Below, in pieces: positions 6,413-14,531 of a stretch of DNA of 23,073 nt; within the stretch, counting starts at the first letter, position 1; the number at the start of each line of letters is the position of its first letter. The DNA is taken from NCBI GenBank assembly GCA_045644605.1, contig JAZRHB010000011.1:1-23073 (forward strand), written 5' to 3'. The position numbers and the translations under genes are program-made. Below the pieces are notes generated by a model. The model searched no databases. It had not been told where the DNA came from and was given only the letters and a program-made list of their open reading frames with translations. The stretch comes from RGIG4103 sp045644605. GTDB taxonomy: Bacteria; Bacillota; Clostridia; RUG12999.

Positions 6413-6727
6413 ATGGCAGCAACACCAAAAATGAGAATCAGACTTAAAGCATACGAACACACTGTGATTGATCAGTCAGCGGCAAAAATCGTTGAAACTG
6501 CAAAAAGAACAGGTTCTAAAGTTTCAGGTCCGATACCACTTCCCACAAAGAAGGAAGTAATCACTATCTTAAGAGCGGTGCACAAGTACAAAGATTCAAG
6601 AGAACAGTTTGAACTTCGTACACACAACAGACTCATCGATATTATCGCTCCGAGTCCGAAGACAGTGGAAGCGCTTAAGAGACTTGATTTGCCAGCAGGC
6701 GTAGAAATCGAAATCAAGCTTATCTAA
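6413..6727 (+). CDS. rpsJ: 30S ribosomal protein S10
   Basis: S10 sits in the head of the small subunit and, as NusE, also links the ribosome to NusG- and NusB-dependent antitermination. The 104-residue protein matches S10 throughout: MRIRLKAYEH near the start, SGPIPLPTKK at about 39-48 and the C-terminal LPAGVEIEIKLI. A short MAATPK extension makes it slightly longer than usual (about 102). AGGAGG lies 7 nt before the ATG. It is the first gene of the long operon, behind a 300-nt leader. No tuf or fusA gene precedes it, unlike many Firmicutes. Confidence 0.98.
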   Translation: MAATPKMRIRLKAYEHTVIDQSAAKIVETAKRTGSKVSGPIPLPTKKEVITILRAVHKYKDSREQFELRTHNRLIDIIAPSPKTVEALKRLDLPAGVEIEIKLI

Positions 6728-6853
6728 GCGAGAAGGTAAAGTCTGTGAGGGCTTTAAACAAAAGGAAAACATTGCTGGTCATGAAGCGAAAGGTTTCCGG
6801 TCATGTTGGCGAAATAAGGCCAACCAATAACCAAACGGAGGTGTAAAGAAAGA
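6728..6853 (+). promoter_or_regulatory. Long rpsJ-rplC spacer with hairpin and direct repeat
   Basis: This 126-nt gap is much longer than most spacers in the operon. GGTCATG occurs at 6777-6783 and again at 6799-6805. GTTGGC (6805-6810) pairs with GCCAAC (6819-6824). GGAGGTG (6838-6844) is the rplC ribosome binding site, 9 nt from its ATG. No U-tract follows the hairpin, so it is not a terminator. Confidence 0.4.
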
Positions 6854-7489
6854 ATGGAAAAAGCAATTCTGGGTAAGAAACTCGGTATGACTCAGCTCTT
6901 TTGCGAAGACGGTGCGTTAATCCCCGTTACAGTAATTGAAGCAGGTCCGTGCGTTGTTGTTCAGAAGAAAACTGCTGAAACTGATGGATACGAAGCTGTT
7001 CAGCTCGGATTCGCTGACAAAGCAGAACGCAAAATGAACAAACCGCAGAAAGGTCATTTTGACAAAGCAGGCGTAGCCTACAAAGCATTTTTGAAAGAAT
7101 TTAAGTTAGACGACATTTCTTCTTTAAATGTAGGTGACGAAATCAAAGCTGATATCTTTGCAGCAGGGGACGTTGTAGACGTAACAGGCAAAAGCAAAGG
7201 TAAAGGGTTTGCAGGAACAATCAAGAGATACGGTACTCACAGAGGACCTATGACTCACGGTTCCGGTTACCACAGAGGTGTCGGCTCAATGGGCGGAAGC
7301 TCCGACCCGTCAAGAGTTCGTAAAGGTAAAAGACTCCCGGGTCATCTTGGTAACGTAAGAGTAACTGTTCAGAACCTTGCTGTTGCAAAGGTTGATGCAG
7401 AAAAGAACTTAATCCTTGTTAAAGGTGCAGTTCCGGGTCCGAAAAACGGATTACTCTACATTAAAAATGCAGTTAAATCAGGCAAGTAA
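6854..7489 (+). CDS. rplC: 50S ribosomal protein L3
   Basis: L3 nucleates large-subunit assembly and reaches toward the peptidyl transferase centre. The 211-residue sequence begins with the family opening MEKAILGKKLGMTQLF. It carries the central GTHRGPMTHGSGYHRGVGSM segment (about 127-146), which forms the long loop near the catalytic centre, and ends with the usual KGAVPGPKNGLL stretch. Length is standard. It follows rpsJ after an unusually long spacer and is followed after 31 nt by rplD. Confidence 0.98.
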   Translation: MEKAILGKKLGMTQLFCEDGALIPVTVIEAGPCVVVQKKTAETDGYEAVQLGFADKAERKMNKPQKGHFDKAGVAYKAFLKEFKLDDISSLNVGDEIKADIFAAGDVVDVTGKSKGKGFAGTIKRYGTHRGPMTHGSGYHRGVGSMGGSSDPSRVRKGKRLPGHLGNVRVTVQNLAVAKVDAEKNLILVKGAVPGPKNGLLYIKNAVKSGK

Positions 7490-7520
7490 TATATAATTTA
7501 ACCGAAAGGAGGAATATACA

Positions 7521-8144
7521 ATGCCTAACGTAGCAATTTTAAACATGGCCGGAGAAAACGTTGGTACAATGGATTTGGCTGACGGCGTATTCGGAATAGA
7601 AGTAAATGAAGCTGTATTGCATCAGGTGGTTGTAAACTATCTCGCTAATCAGAGACAGGGTACACAGAGCACAAAAACTCGCACCGAAGTAAGAGGCGGC
7701 GGTAGAAAACCGTGGAGACAGAAAGGTACAGGACGTGCAAGACAGGGTAGCATCCGTGCTCCGCAGTGGACAGGCGGCGGCGTGGCTCTCGGTCCTAAAC
7801 CCCGTGATTACAGATATACATTAAATAAGAAAGTAAAAAGACTTGCTATGAAGTCTGCACTTTCAGCTAAAGTACAAAGTGGTGAAATCATCGTACTTGA
7901 TAACATCGTAGTTGATGAAATCAAAACAAAAACAGTTGCTGATATGCTCAAAAACATTAAAGCAGCTAAAAAAGCATTGATAGTTCTGCCGGAAAAGAAT
8001 GATAATATTTATCTCTCTGCAAGAAATATTGAGGGTGTTGAAACAACATTTGTTAATACATTAAATGTATACTCAATCCTTAAATATGACAGCATGGTAG
8101 TAACTAAAGACGCAGTAGCAAAAATTGAGGAGGTGTATGCATAA
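7521..8144 (+). CDS. rplD: 50S ribosomal protein L4
   Basis: L4 helps assemble the large subunit and lines the peptide exit tunnel. Residues about 50-95 form the basic, glycine-rich tunnel loop, including RGGGRKPWRQKGTGRARQGS. Length (207) is normal. The start has AAGGAGG 9 nt upstream. The TAA overlaps the rplW ATG by one base (TAATG), favouring coupled translation. In E. coli this protein is the repressor of its own S10 operon, making it the first candidate ligand for the leader described upstream; that link is inference. Confidence 0.98.
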   Translation: MPNVAILNMAGENVGTMDLADGVFGIEVNEAVLHQVVVNYLANQRQGTQSTKTRTEVRGGGRKPWRQKGTGRARQGSIRAPQWTGGGVALGPKPRDYRYTLNKKVKRLAMKSALSAKVQSGEIIVLDNIVVDEIKTKTVADMLKNIKAAKKALIVLPEKNDNIYLSARNIEGVETTFVNTLNVYSILKYDSMVVTKDAVAKIEEVYA

Positions 8145-8437
8145 TGACAGCGCACGATATAATCAGAAGACCTATTATTACTGAAAACAGTATGGCGCAG
8201 ATGCAAGAGAAAAAATACACCTTTGAAGTTGATAAAAGAGCTAACAAAATCCAGATAAAACAGGCTATTGAAGAGCTCTTCAGCGGCGTAAAGGTTGAAT
8301 CAGTAAACACAATGAATGTTCTTGGTAAATACAAGAGAATGGGTGCTAACATCGGTAAAAGAGCAGATTGGAAAAAAGCTATCGTAACTCTTAAGGCAGA
8401 TAGCAAAACAATTGAGTTCTTCGATGGTATGGCATAA
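8144..8437 (+). CDS. rplW: 50S ribosomal protein L23
   Basis: L23 lies at the exit of the peptide tunnel and is the docking site for trigger factor and the signal recognition particle. The 97-residue protein shows the typical opening (IIRRPIITENS), FEVDKRANKIQIKQAIEELF and VESVNTMNVLGKYKRMG, covering the folded core and tip. It overlaps the end of rplD by one base, and GAGG inside the rplD 3' end serves as ribosome binding site. rplB follows 17 nt later. Confidence 0.97.
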   Translation: MTAHDIIRRPIITENSMAQMQEKKYTFEVDKRANKIQIKQAIEELFSGVKVESVNTMNVLGKYKRMGANIGKRADWKKAIVTLKADSKTIEFFDGMA

Positions 8438-8454
8438 TAAGGAGGACTAAAATT

Positions 8455-9288
8455 ATGGCTATAAGAAAATATAATCCTACCTCTCCGGCAAGAAGGTTCA
8501 TGACAGTTTCAACTTTTGAGGAAATTACAACAAATGTTCCTGAAAAGTCACTTTTAGAACCTATTAAAAAGAACGCCGGCAGAAACTCATATGGTAGAAT
8601 TACTGTTCGTCACAGAGGCGGCGGCGAAAGAAGAAAATACAGAATTATCGACTTCAAAAGAGATAAAGATAATATGCCCGCAACCGTTCTTACAATTGAG
8701 TACGACCCGAACAGAAGTGCTAACATTGCGCTTGTTCAGTACGAAGACGGTGAAAAAAGATACATCCTTGCTCCTTACGGACTTACAGTTGGTGCTGTAA
8801 TCGAATCCGGTAAAGGCGCAGATATCAAACCGGGTAACGCTCTTGCAATCGCAGATATCCCGACCGGTACACTTATTCACAATATTGAATTGGTTCCCGG
8901 AAAAGGTGGACAGCTTGTAAGAAGTGCAGGTAATAGCGCACAGCTTATGGCTAAAGAAGGAAAATACGCTCAGGTAAGACTTCCTTCCGGCGAAGTAAGA
9001 ATGATCAGAATGGAATGTAAAGCAACAATCGGCCAGGTAGGTAACATCGACCACGAAAACGTTTCAATCGGTAAAGCCGGCAGAAAACGTCACATGGGTA
9101 TCAGACCTACAGTCCGCGGTGTTGTAATGAACCCGAATGACCATCCGCACGGTGGTGGTGAAGGTAAATCACCTATCGGACGTCCGAGTCCTGTTACTCC
9201 GTGGGGTAAACCGGCTCTTGGTCTTAAAACACGTTCTAAAAAGAAACATTCAAACAAATATATTGTTAAATCAAGAAATTCTAAATAA
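8455..9288 (+). CDS. rplB: 50S ribosomal protein L2
   Basis: L2 is needed for subunit joining and peptidyl transferase activity. The 277-residue protein has the standard N-terminal MAIRKYNPTSPARRF, the OB and SH3-like core with GRITVRHRGGGERRKYR, and the conserved NPNDHPHGGGEGKSPIGRP segment near 225-242, which contains the histidine (about 230) important for activity. Length is normal. AAGGAGG precedes the ATG, and rpsS begins 17 nt after the stop. Confidence 0.98.
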   Translation: MAIRKYNPTSPARRFMTVSTFEEITTNVPEKSLLEPIKKNAGRNSYGRITVRHRGGGERRKYRIIDFKRDKDNMPATVLTIEYDPNRSANIALVQYEDGEKRYILAPYGLTVGAVIESGKGADIKPGNALAIADIPTGTLIHNIELVPGKGGQLVRSAGNSAQLMAKEGKYAQVRLPSGEVRMIRMECKATIGQVGNIDHENVSIGKAGRKRHMGIRPTVRGVVMNPNDHPHGGGEGKSPIGRPSPVTPWGKPALGLKTRSKKKHSNKYIVKSRNSK

Positions 9289-9305
9289 TATAAGGAGGAA
9301 TAACA

Positions 9306-9581
9306 ATGAGCAGATCGCTTAAAAAAGGACCTTTTGTCCATGAAAAACTCCTTAAGAAAGTTAATGAGTTAAACGAGTCAGGTAAAAAAGCTGTTATCAA
9401 AACATGGTCAAGATCATCCACGATCTTCCCTGAAATGGTTGGACACACAATTGCAGTTCACGATGGACGCAAACACGTGCCGGTATATCTTACAGAAGAT
9501 ATGGTTGGTCACAAGCTTGGTGAATTTGCACCTACTCGTACCTACAAAGGACATTCAGGTTCAAAAACCGCTGTAAAATAA
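9306..9581 (+). CDS. rpsS: 30S ribosomal protein S19
   Basis: S19 binds S13 and 16S rRNA in the head of the small subunit. The 91-residue sequence matches the family from MSRSLKKGPFV through TWSRSSTIFPEMVG and HDGRKHVPVYLTEDMVGHKLGEFAPTR, with no missing element. AAGGAGG lies 7 nt before the ATG. A 46-nt spacer, holding only the next ribosome binding site, leads to rplV. Confidence 0.98.
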   Translation: MSRSLKKGPFVHEKLLKKVNELNESGKKAVIKTWSRSSTIFPEMVGHTIAVHDGRKHVPVYLTEDMVGHKLGEFAPTRTYKGHSGSKTAVK

Positions 9582-9627
9582 TTAACATTCAACTTAGAAT
9601 TCTCAAACCGGAAAGGAGGAACGAGGA

Positions 9628-9963
9628 ATGGAAGCACGCGCAACACACAGATATGCTCGTATTTCACCTCGTAAGGTTAATATAGTAAACGACCTTATCA
9701 GGAATAAGCCGGTAGGTGTAGCTTTAGGTATTCTCAAAAACACACCGAAAGCAGCATCTGAATTACTTTATAAAGTATTAAAATCGGCTATTGCAAATGC
9801 AGAGAACAATTTTAATTTAGATGTTGATAAATTATATGTATCGGAAGCTTATGCAAATCCGGGTCCGATTTTGAAAAGAATTATGCCCAGAGCGCAGGGA
9901 AGAGCATTCCGTATCAACAAACGTACAAGCCATATTACATTGGTAGTAAAAGAAAGAGATTAA
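9628..9963 (+). CDS. rplV: 50S ribosomal protein L22
   Basis: L22 contacts all large-subunit rRNA domains, and its long hairpin lines the exit tunnel near the macrolide site. The 111-residue protein shows RYARISPRKVNIVNDLIRNK near the N-terminus, ANAENNFNLDVDKLYVSEAY in the middle, and the tunnel hairpin KRIMPRAQGRAFRINKRTSH close to the C-terminus. The hairpin has standard length with no insertion of the kind seen in macrolide-resistant mutants. AAAGGAGG precedes the start; rpsC follows after 14 nt. Confidence 0.98.
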   Translation: MEARATHRYARISPRKVNIVNDLIRNKPVGVALGILKNTPKAASELLYKVLKSAIANAENNFNLDVDKLYVSEAYANPGPILKRIMPRAQGRAFRINKRTSHITLVVKERD

Positions 9964-9977
9964 AGGAGGTGTAAGGT

Positions 9978-10646
9978 ATGGGTCAGAAAGTACATCCACA
10001 CGGACTTAGAGTCGGTGTTATAAAAGATTGGGATTCAAAATGGTATGCAAACAAAGCTGATTTCGGCAACAATCTTGTTGAAGATGACAAAATCAGAAAG
10101 TTTTTAAAGAAAAAACTTTTTGCAGTAGGCGTACCGAAATTTGAAATAGAACGTAAAACAAACAAGGTGTATATCAATATACACGCCGCAAAACCGGGTA
10201 TCATCATCGGTAGAGGCGGTTCTGAAATTGAAAAGCTCAAGAAAGAACTTGAAACAATGCTTGGCAAAGAAGTTGCAATCAACATCATCGAAGTTAAAAC
10301 TCCTGATGTTAACGCTCAGCTCGTTGCTGAAAACATTGCAGCACAGCTTGAAAAGAGAATTTCTTTCAGAAGAGCTATGAAATCCGTTATGGGAAGAGCA
10401 ATGAAGCTCGGTGCTAAAGGTATCAAAACTGCTTGCTCCGGACGTCTTGGCGGCGCTGAAATAGCACGTACCGAACACTATCACGAAGGAACAATACCGT
10501 TGCAGACATTAAGAGCCGATATTGATTACGGTTTCTATGAAGCAAACACAACATACGGTAAAATCGGTGTTAAGGTTTGGATTTATAAAGGCGAAGTTCT
10601 TCCGGAAAGCAAAAGAGCACCCAAGTCGGAAGGAGGAGCAAAATAA
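9978..10646 (+). CDS. rpsC: 30S ribosomal protein S3
   Basis: S3 forms part of the mRNA entry channel and contributes to helicase activity at the entry site. The 222-residue protein starts MGQKVHPHGLRVGVIKDWDS, contains the KH-domain GRGG loop at 78-81, and has the C-terminal domain with GIKTACSGRLGGAEIARTE. AAGGAGGTG precedes the ATG. Its TAA overlaps the rplP ATG by one base, so L16 translation is probably coupled. Confidence 0.98.
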   Translation: MGQKVHPHGLRVGVIKDWDSKWYANKADFGNNLVEDDKIRKFLKKKLFAVGVPKFEIERKTNKVYINIHAAKPGIIIGRGGSEIEKLKKELETMLGKEVAINIIEVKTPDVNAQLVAENIAAQLEKRISFRRAMKSVMGRAMKLGAKGIKTACSGRLGGAEIARTEHYHEGTIPLQTLRADIDYGFYEANTTYGKIGVKVWIYKGEVLPESKRAPKSEGGAK

Positions 10647-11086
10647 TGTTAATGCCTAAAAGAGTTAAATACCGCAGAGTACACAGAGGTCGCTTAAAAG
10701 GTAAAGCAACTCGCGGTAATGTAATAAGCAACGGCGATTTTGGTTTAGTTGCATTGGAACCCGGCTGGATTACAAGCAACCAGATTGAAGCAGCCCGTAT
10801 TGCAATGACAAGATATATCAAAAGAGGCGGTAAAGTTTGGATAAAAATATTCCCTGACAAACCGATTACTGAAAAACCTGCTGAAACACGTATGGGTAGT
10901 GGTAAAGGTTCTCCGGAATATTGGGTAGCCGTAGTTAAACCGGGCAGAGTTCTTTTTGAAATCGCCGGCGTAGCTGAAGATGTAGCAAAAGCTGCTATCA
11001 TCCGTGCTGCTCACAAGTTACCGATTAAATGTAAGTTTATCGTTCGTGAGAATGAGGAAATGGAAGGTGACGCAAATGAAGGCTAA
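10646..11086 (+). CDS. rplP: 50S ribosomal protein L16
   Basis: L16 helps position tRNA in the A site. The 146-residue protein has the canonical MLMPKRVKYRRVHRGRLKG start, which supports the first ATG at 10646 rather than the one 6 nt later. It also has the conserved KIFPDKPITEKPAETRMGSGKG segment near 72-93. The ribosome binding site GGAGG lies within the end of rpsC. The last 11 nt overlap the start of rpmC. Confidence 0.98.
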   Translation: MLMPKRVKYRRVHRGRLKGKATRGNVISNGDFGLVALEPGWITSNQIEAARIAMTRYIKRGGKVWIKIFPDKPITEKPAETRMGSGKGSPEYWVAVVKPGRVLFEIAGVAEDVAKAAIIRAAHKLPIKCKFIVRENEEMEGDANEG

Positions 11087-11276
11087 TAAGCTTCGTGATT
11101 TAAACGCACAGGAATTAGAGCTTAAATTAAAAGACCTTAAAGCGGAACTCTTTAACTTAAGATTTCAGCATGCCACCAACCAGTTAGACAATCCTATGAA
11201 AATGGTTGAGGTAAAGAAAACAATTGCCAAAGTTAAAACCATCTTAAGAGAGATTGAGTTAAAAGAAACTGTTTAA
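11076..11276 (+). CDS. rpmC: 50S ribosomal protein L29
   Basis: L29 lies next to L23 at the tunnel exit. I place the start at ATG 11076, giving a 66-residue protein that begins MKANKLRDLNAQEL as expected for the family. A longer open frame extends upstream inside rplP but encodes nothing L29-like. The protein is two long helices with the NLRFQHATNQLDNPM turn in the middle. GGAAGGTGA just inside rplP provides the ribosome binding site, and the 11-nt overlap suggests coupling to L16. Confidence 0.95.
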   Translation: MKANKLRDLNAQELELKLKDLKAELFNLRFQHATNQLDNPMKMVEVKKTIAKVKTILREIELKETV

Positions 11277-11313
11277 GGCGTGTCGAACGTAAGTGAAAGG
11301 AGGACAAAAGGCT

Positions 11314-11568
11314 GTGGAACGTAATAATAGAAAAGTAAGAATAGGTACAGTAGTAAGTAACAAAATGGACAAAACAATTGTTGTTGCTATTGCTTACAAT
11401 GTTAAACATCCTTTATACGGTAAAATCGTAAAGAGAACTTATAAATTAAAGGCTCACGATGAAACCAACTCTTGCGGTATTGGTGACAGAGTTAAAGTTA
11501 TGGAAACAAGACCGCTTTCAAAACAGAAGAGATGGAGACTTGTTGAGATTCTTGAAAAAGCTCAGTAA
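11314..11568 (+). CDS. rpsQ: 30S ribosomal protein S17
   Basis: S17 binds 16S rRNA early in small-subunit assembly. Family comparison puts the start at GTG 11314, giving 84 residues beginning with ERNNRKVRIGTVVSNKMDKT. An upstream GTG at 11293 is in frame, but the residues it would add are just the translated AAAGGAGG ribosome binding site. The OB-fold motifs HPLYGKIVKRTYKLKAHDE and VMETRPLSKQKRWRLVEI are all present. The spacing from GGAGG to the GTG is about 11 nt, which is rather long. Confidence 0.95.
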   Translation: MERNNRKVRIGTVVSNKMDKTIVVAIAYNVKHPLYGKIVKRTYKLKAHDETNSCGIGDRVKVMETRPLSKQKRWRLVEILEKAQ

Positions 11569-11603
11569 TATATTATATATTTATAGGAAGGAGTGGACTT
11601 ACC

Positions 11604-11972
11604 GTGATTCAACAGCAGACATTGTTAAAAGTCGCAGATAACACAGGTGCAAAAGAACTTATGTGCATCAGAGTGCTCGGTGGCAGCGGAAGAAAATACG
11701 CAGCAATTGGTGATGTAGTAATTGCTTCTGTTAAAAAAGGCACACCGGGCGGAGTTGTTAAAAAAGGTGACGTTGTAAAGGCTGTTATTGTTCGCTCGGT
11801 AAAAGGAGCACGTCGCAATGACGGTTCATATATTAGATTTGATGAAAACGCTGCAGTTATCATAAAAGATGACAAAACCCCGAGAGGTACACGTATTTTC
11901 GGGCCTGTAGCTAGGGAGCTTCGTGATAAAGAGTATATGAAAATATTATCTCTTGCTCCTGAAGTTCTTTAA
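11604..11972 (+). CDS. rplN: 50S ribosomal protein L14
   Basis: L14 sits at the subunit interface and is a docking point for the silencing factor RsfS. The 122-residue protein starts at a GTG with AGGAAGGAG upstream, and its MIQQQTLLKVADNTGAKEL opening is exactly that of the family. The GSGRKYAAIGDVVIASVKK core and the terminal SLAPEVL are intact. The 35-nt spacer before it is AT-rich without a hairpin. Confidence 0.98.
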   Translation: MIQQQTLLKVADNTGAKELMCIRVLGGSGRKYAAIGDVVIASVKKGTPGGVVKKGDVVKAVIVRSVKGARRNDGSYIRFDENAAVIIKDDKTPRGTRIFGPVARELRDKEYMKILSLAPEVL

Positions 11973-11992
11973 TCAGAGGGAGGAAACTTAAA

Positions 11993-12313
11993 ATGAGTAA
12001 ATTCCATTTAAAAACCGGCGATACAGTAATGGTTATTTCCGGTAAAGATAAAGGAAAAAAAGGTAAAGTTATCTCCGTAGATCCCGAAAACGGCAAAGTA
12101 CTTGTTGAAAAGGTTAATATGGTTACACGCCATACAAAACCTCGCAGACAGGGCGAAACCGGTGGTAGAATCGAAGGAGAAGCACCGCTTTACAGCAGTA
12201 AAGTAATTCGCATCTGCCCGAAATGTGGTAAAGAAACACGTATAGGCAGAAAAGTCATGGAAGATGGCAAAAAAGTAAGATATTGCAAGAAATGCTTAGA
12301 AATGATTGATTAA
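11993..12313 (+). CDS. rplX: 50S ribosomal protein L24 (zinc-ribbon form)
   Basis: L24 is an assembly initiator of the large subunit. The 106-residue protein has the KOW motif region (GDTVMVISGKDKGKKGKV, about 9-26) and the KVNMVTRHTKPRRQGETGG segment. It ends in a C-terminal zinc-ribbon-like element with cysteines 75, 78, 98 and 101 (CPKC and CKKC). GGAGG lies 10 nt before the ATG. Confidence 0.97.
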   Translation: MSKFHLKTGDTVMVISGKDKGKKGKVISVDPENGKVLVEKVNMVTRHTKPRRQGETGGRIEGEAPLYSSKVIRICPKCGKETRIGRKVMEDGKKVRYCKKCLEMID

Positions 12314-12340
12314 TAAGCGTCGAAAGGAGGTTGCCGTTTA

Positions 12341-12883
12341 ATGGGCAGACTTAAAGAAATGTATACTAACGAAGTAGCACCGGCGCTTATGAGCAAATTT
12401 TCATACAAAAGCACGATGCAGATTCCGAAGTTAGAAAAAGTAGTTATAAATATCGGTATGGGAGAAGCAAAAGAAAATCCCAAAGCTATCGAAGCTGCAG
12501 CTGCCGATTTAGCAGCAATAACCGGTCAGAAACCTGTTATAACAAAAGCTAAAAAATCTGTTGCTAACTTCAAACTCAGAGAAGGCATGAACATCGGTCT
12601 TAAAGTTACTTTAAGAGCTGAACAGATGTATGAGTTTGTTGACAGACTTTTCAACGTGGCACTGCCGCGAGTTAGAGACTTCCGCGGAATTAATCCTAAT
12701 TCTTTTGACGGAAGAGGAAACTATGCACTTGGTATTAAAGAACAGCTGATTTTTCCTGAAATCGACTACGATAAGATTGATAAAATCAGAGGTATGGACA
12801 TCATTTTTGTTACTACAGCAAAAACAGACGAAGAATCCAGAGAGCTTCTTAGCTTAATGGGTGCTCCGTTCAGTAAAAGCTGA
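12341..12883 (+). CDS. rplE: 50S ribosomal protein L5
   Basis: L5 binds 5S rRNA and contacts S13 across the subunit bridge. The 180-residue sequence is typical, with LEKVVINIGMGEA near 32-44, KPVITKAKKSVANFKLREG in the middle and LPRVRDFRGINPNSFDGRGN near 110-130. AAAGGAGG precedes the ATG, and the next gene, rpsN, begins 19 nt after the stop. Confidence 0.98.
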   Translation: MGRLKEMYTNEVAPALMSKFSYKSTMQIPKLEKVVINIGMGEAKENPKAIEAAAADLAAITGQKPVITKAKKSVANFKLREGMNIGLKVTLRAEQMYEFVDRLFNVALPRVRDFRGINPNSFDGRGNYALGIKEQLIFPEIDYDKIDKIRGMDIIFVTTAKTDEESRELLSLMGAPFSKS

Positions 12884-12902
12884 GAGAGGGGGATAAAAAG
12901 TA

Positions 12903-13088
12903 ATGGCTAAAAAATCTATGGTTTTAAAACAGCAGAAAGAACAGAAGTTTTCTACAAGAGAATACAACAGATGTAAAATTTGTGGAAGACCGCATGCTTA
13001 TCTCAGAAAATTCGGTGTTTGCCGTATTTGCTTCAGAGAATTAGCATACAAAGGCCAGATCCCCGGAGTTAAAAAGGCTAGCTGGTAA
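12903..13088 (+). CDS. rpsN: 30S ribosomal protein S14, zinc-binding short form (type Z)
   Basis: S14 belongs to the small-subunit head. This is the 61-residue zinc form, with Cys24, Cys27, Cys40 and Cys43 in CKIC and CRIC and the family ending KKASW. It is the form expected in the spc operon of Firmicutes; a zinc-free paralogue, if present, is elsewhere. The ribosome binding site GAGAGGGGG is less regular than those of its neighbours. Confidence 0.97.
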   Translation: MAKKSMVLKQQKEQKFSTREYNRCKICGRPHAYLRKFGVCRICFRELAYKGQIPGVKKASW

Positions 13089-13118
13089 TGGTTTTACCAA
13101 AAGGAAGGAGGTAAACAT

Positions 13119-13517
13119 ATGCAGATCACTGATCCAATCGCTGATTTTCTTACAAGAATAAGAAATGCAAGCGGAGCAAAACACGATACAGTTGATGTAC
13201 CCGCTTCAAATCAGAAAAAAGCTCTTGCTGAAATTCTGGTTGAAGAAGGATATATAAAAAGTTATCAGTTAATTGAAGATAACAAACAAGGAATTATAAG
13301 AATTACACTCAAATACGGTGCTAACAAATCAAAAGCTATTTCAGGGCTTAAGAGAGTAAGCAAACCTGGTTTGAGAGTATATGCCGGAAAAGACGAATTG
13401 CCTAAAGTTATAAGAGGACTTGGTATTGCAATAATTTCAACTTCCAAAGGTATTATGACTGACAAAAAGGCAAGAGAGCTTAATGTCGGCGGCGAAGTAT
13501 TAGCATACATTTGGTAA
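13119..13517 (+). CDS. rpsH: 30S ribosomal protein S8
   Basis: S8 binds the central domain of 16S rRNA and in E. coli represses the spc operon. The 132-residue protein has the normal opening (ITDPIADFLTRIRNA) and the C-terminal core with SKPGLRVYAGKDELPKV, ISTSKGIMTDKKAR and GGEVLAYIW. AAGGAGG lies upstream of the ATG. A 73-nt spacer to rplF carries the next ribosome binding site (GGAGGTG) and no clear terminator. Confidence 0.98.
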   Translation: MQITDPIADFLTRIRNASGAKHDTVDVPASNQKKALAEILVEEGYIKSYQLIEDNKQGIIRITLKYGANKSKAISGLKRVSKPGLRVYAGKDELPKVIRGLGIAIISTSKGIMTDKKARELNVGGEVLAYIW

Positions 13518-13590
13518 TTTAAACATTAAAATTTAGGGGGAAACATGGGCGAGAAGCTACATTCAATCACCCCACGGAGGTGTAGACGAT

Positions 13591-14136
13591 ATGTCTAGAA
13601 TAGGCAGAATGCCGATCGAAGTGCCGGCAGGCGTTGAAGTAAAAATCGGCGAAAACAATGTCGTAACCGTTAAAGGTAAAGGCGGTACACTTACAAGAGA
13701 ATTGCACCAGGATATGATTATCAAACTGGAAGGCAACGTTCTTACAGTAGAAAGACCGTCTGAACAGAAAATGCACAAATCACTTCATGGTCTTACACGT
13801 ACACTCCTTAAGAACATGGTTGAAGGTGTTTCAACAGGGTTTACAAAGGAACTTGAAGTTAACGGTGTAGGTTACAGAGCACAGAAACAGGGTAAAACCT
13901 TAGTATTAAACCTGGGATTTTCTCATCCTGTTGAAATGGAAGAAACAGACGGTATTACAGTTGAAGTACCGGCTCCCAACAGAATTATCGTTAAAGGTGC
14001 TGACAAACAGGCTGTTGGTCAGTTCGCAGCGGTAATCAGAGAAAAGAGACCGCCCGAACCTTATAAAGGTAAAGGTGTTAAATACGTTGATGAATATATT
14101 AAACGTAAAGAAGGTAAGACCGGCGGTAAGAAATAA
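13591..14136 (+). CDS. rplF: 50S ribosomal protein L6
   Basis: L6 lies near the factor-binding site of the large subunit. The 181-residue protein starts MSRIGRMPIEVPAGVEVKI and contains the duplicated L6 fold. The C-terminal signature RPPEPYKGKGVKYVDEYIKRKEGKTG is present, and length is normal. CGGAGGTG precedes the ATG by 10 nt. rplR follows 18 nt after the stop. Confidence 0.98.
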   Translation: MSRIGRMPIEVPAGVEVKIGENNVVTVKGKGGTLTRELHQDMIIKLEGNVLTVERPSEQKMHKSLHGLTRTLLKNMVEGVSTGFTKELEVNGVGYRAQKQGKTLVLNLGFSHPVEMEETDGITVEVPAPNRIIVKGADKQAVGQFAAVIREKRPPEPYKGKGVKYVDEYIKRKEGKTGGKK

Positions 14137-14154
14137 TGAAAGGAGGAAAATACA

Positions 14155-14511
14155 ATGATTAATAAACCGGGTAGTAACGTAGCAAGATTAAGAAGACATG
14201 CTCGTGTTCGTAAGAACATCAGCGGAACAGCTGAACGTCCAAGACTTTGTGTATTTAGAAGCGCAAGCCACATCTATGCACAGGTAATCGACGATGTTGC
14301 CGGCAAAACATTAGTATCTGCCTCCACATTAGAGGCTAAAATGGAAAACGGCGGCAATAAAGAGGCGGCTCATGCAATAGGAAAACTTATAGCTGAAAAA
14401 GCTATAGCAGCAGGAATAAAACAGGTTGTATTCGACCGTGGCGGTTATATCTATCACGGGAGAGTTGCAAGCTTGGCTGATGGTGCGCGTGAAGGCGGCC
14501 TTGAATTCTAA
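14155..14511 (+). CDS. rplR: 50S ribosomal protein L18
   Basis: L18 binds 5S rRNA together with L5. The 118-residue protein has an arginine-rich N-terminus (RLRRHARVRKNISGTAERPR), the VFRSASHIYAQVIDD strand and the closing FDRGGYIYHGRVASLADGAR segment. All match the family, and the length is typical. AAAGGAGG lies upstream; rpsE follows after 20 nt. Confidence 0.98.
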   Translation: MINKPGSNVARLRRHARVRKNISGTAERPRLCVFRSASHIYAQVIDDVAGKTLVSASTLEAKMENGGNKEAAHAIGKLIAEKAIAAGIKQVVFDRGGYIYHGRVASLADGAREGGLEF

Positions 14512-14531
14512 TAAGAAGGAGGGGACACACT

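Noticed and set aside
6805..6824. Terminator between rpsJ and rplC
   Set aside because: The 6-bp hairpin is not followed by a U-tract.
11004..11075. Extended N-terminus for L29
   Set aside because: The added residues overlap rplP and do not resemble L29; ATG 11076 gives the family-typical protein.
11293..11313. GTG 11293 as the S17 start
   Set aside because: The added residues are the translated Shine-Dalgarno region; GTG 11314 matches the family start.
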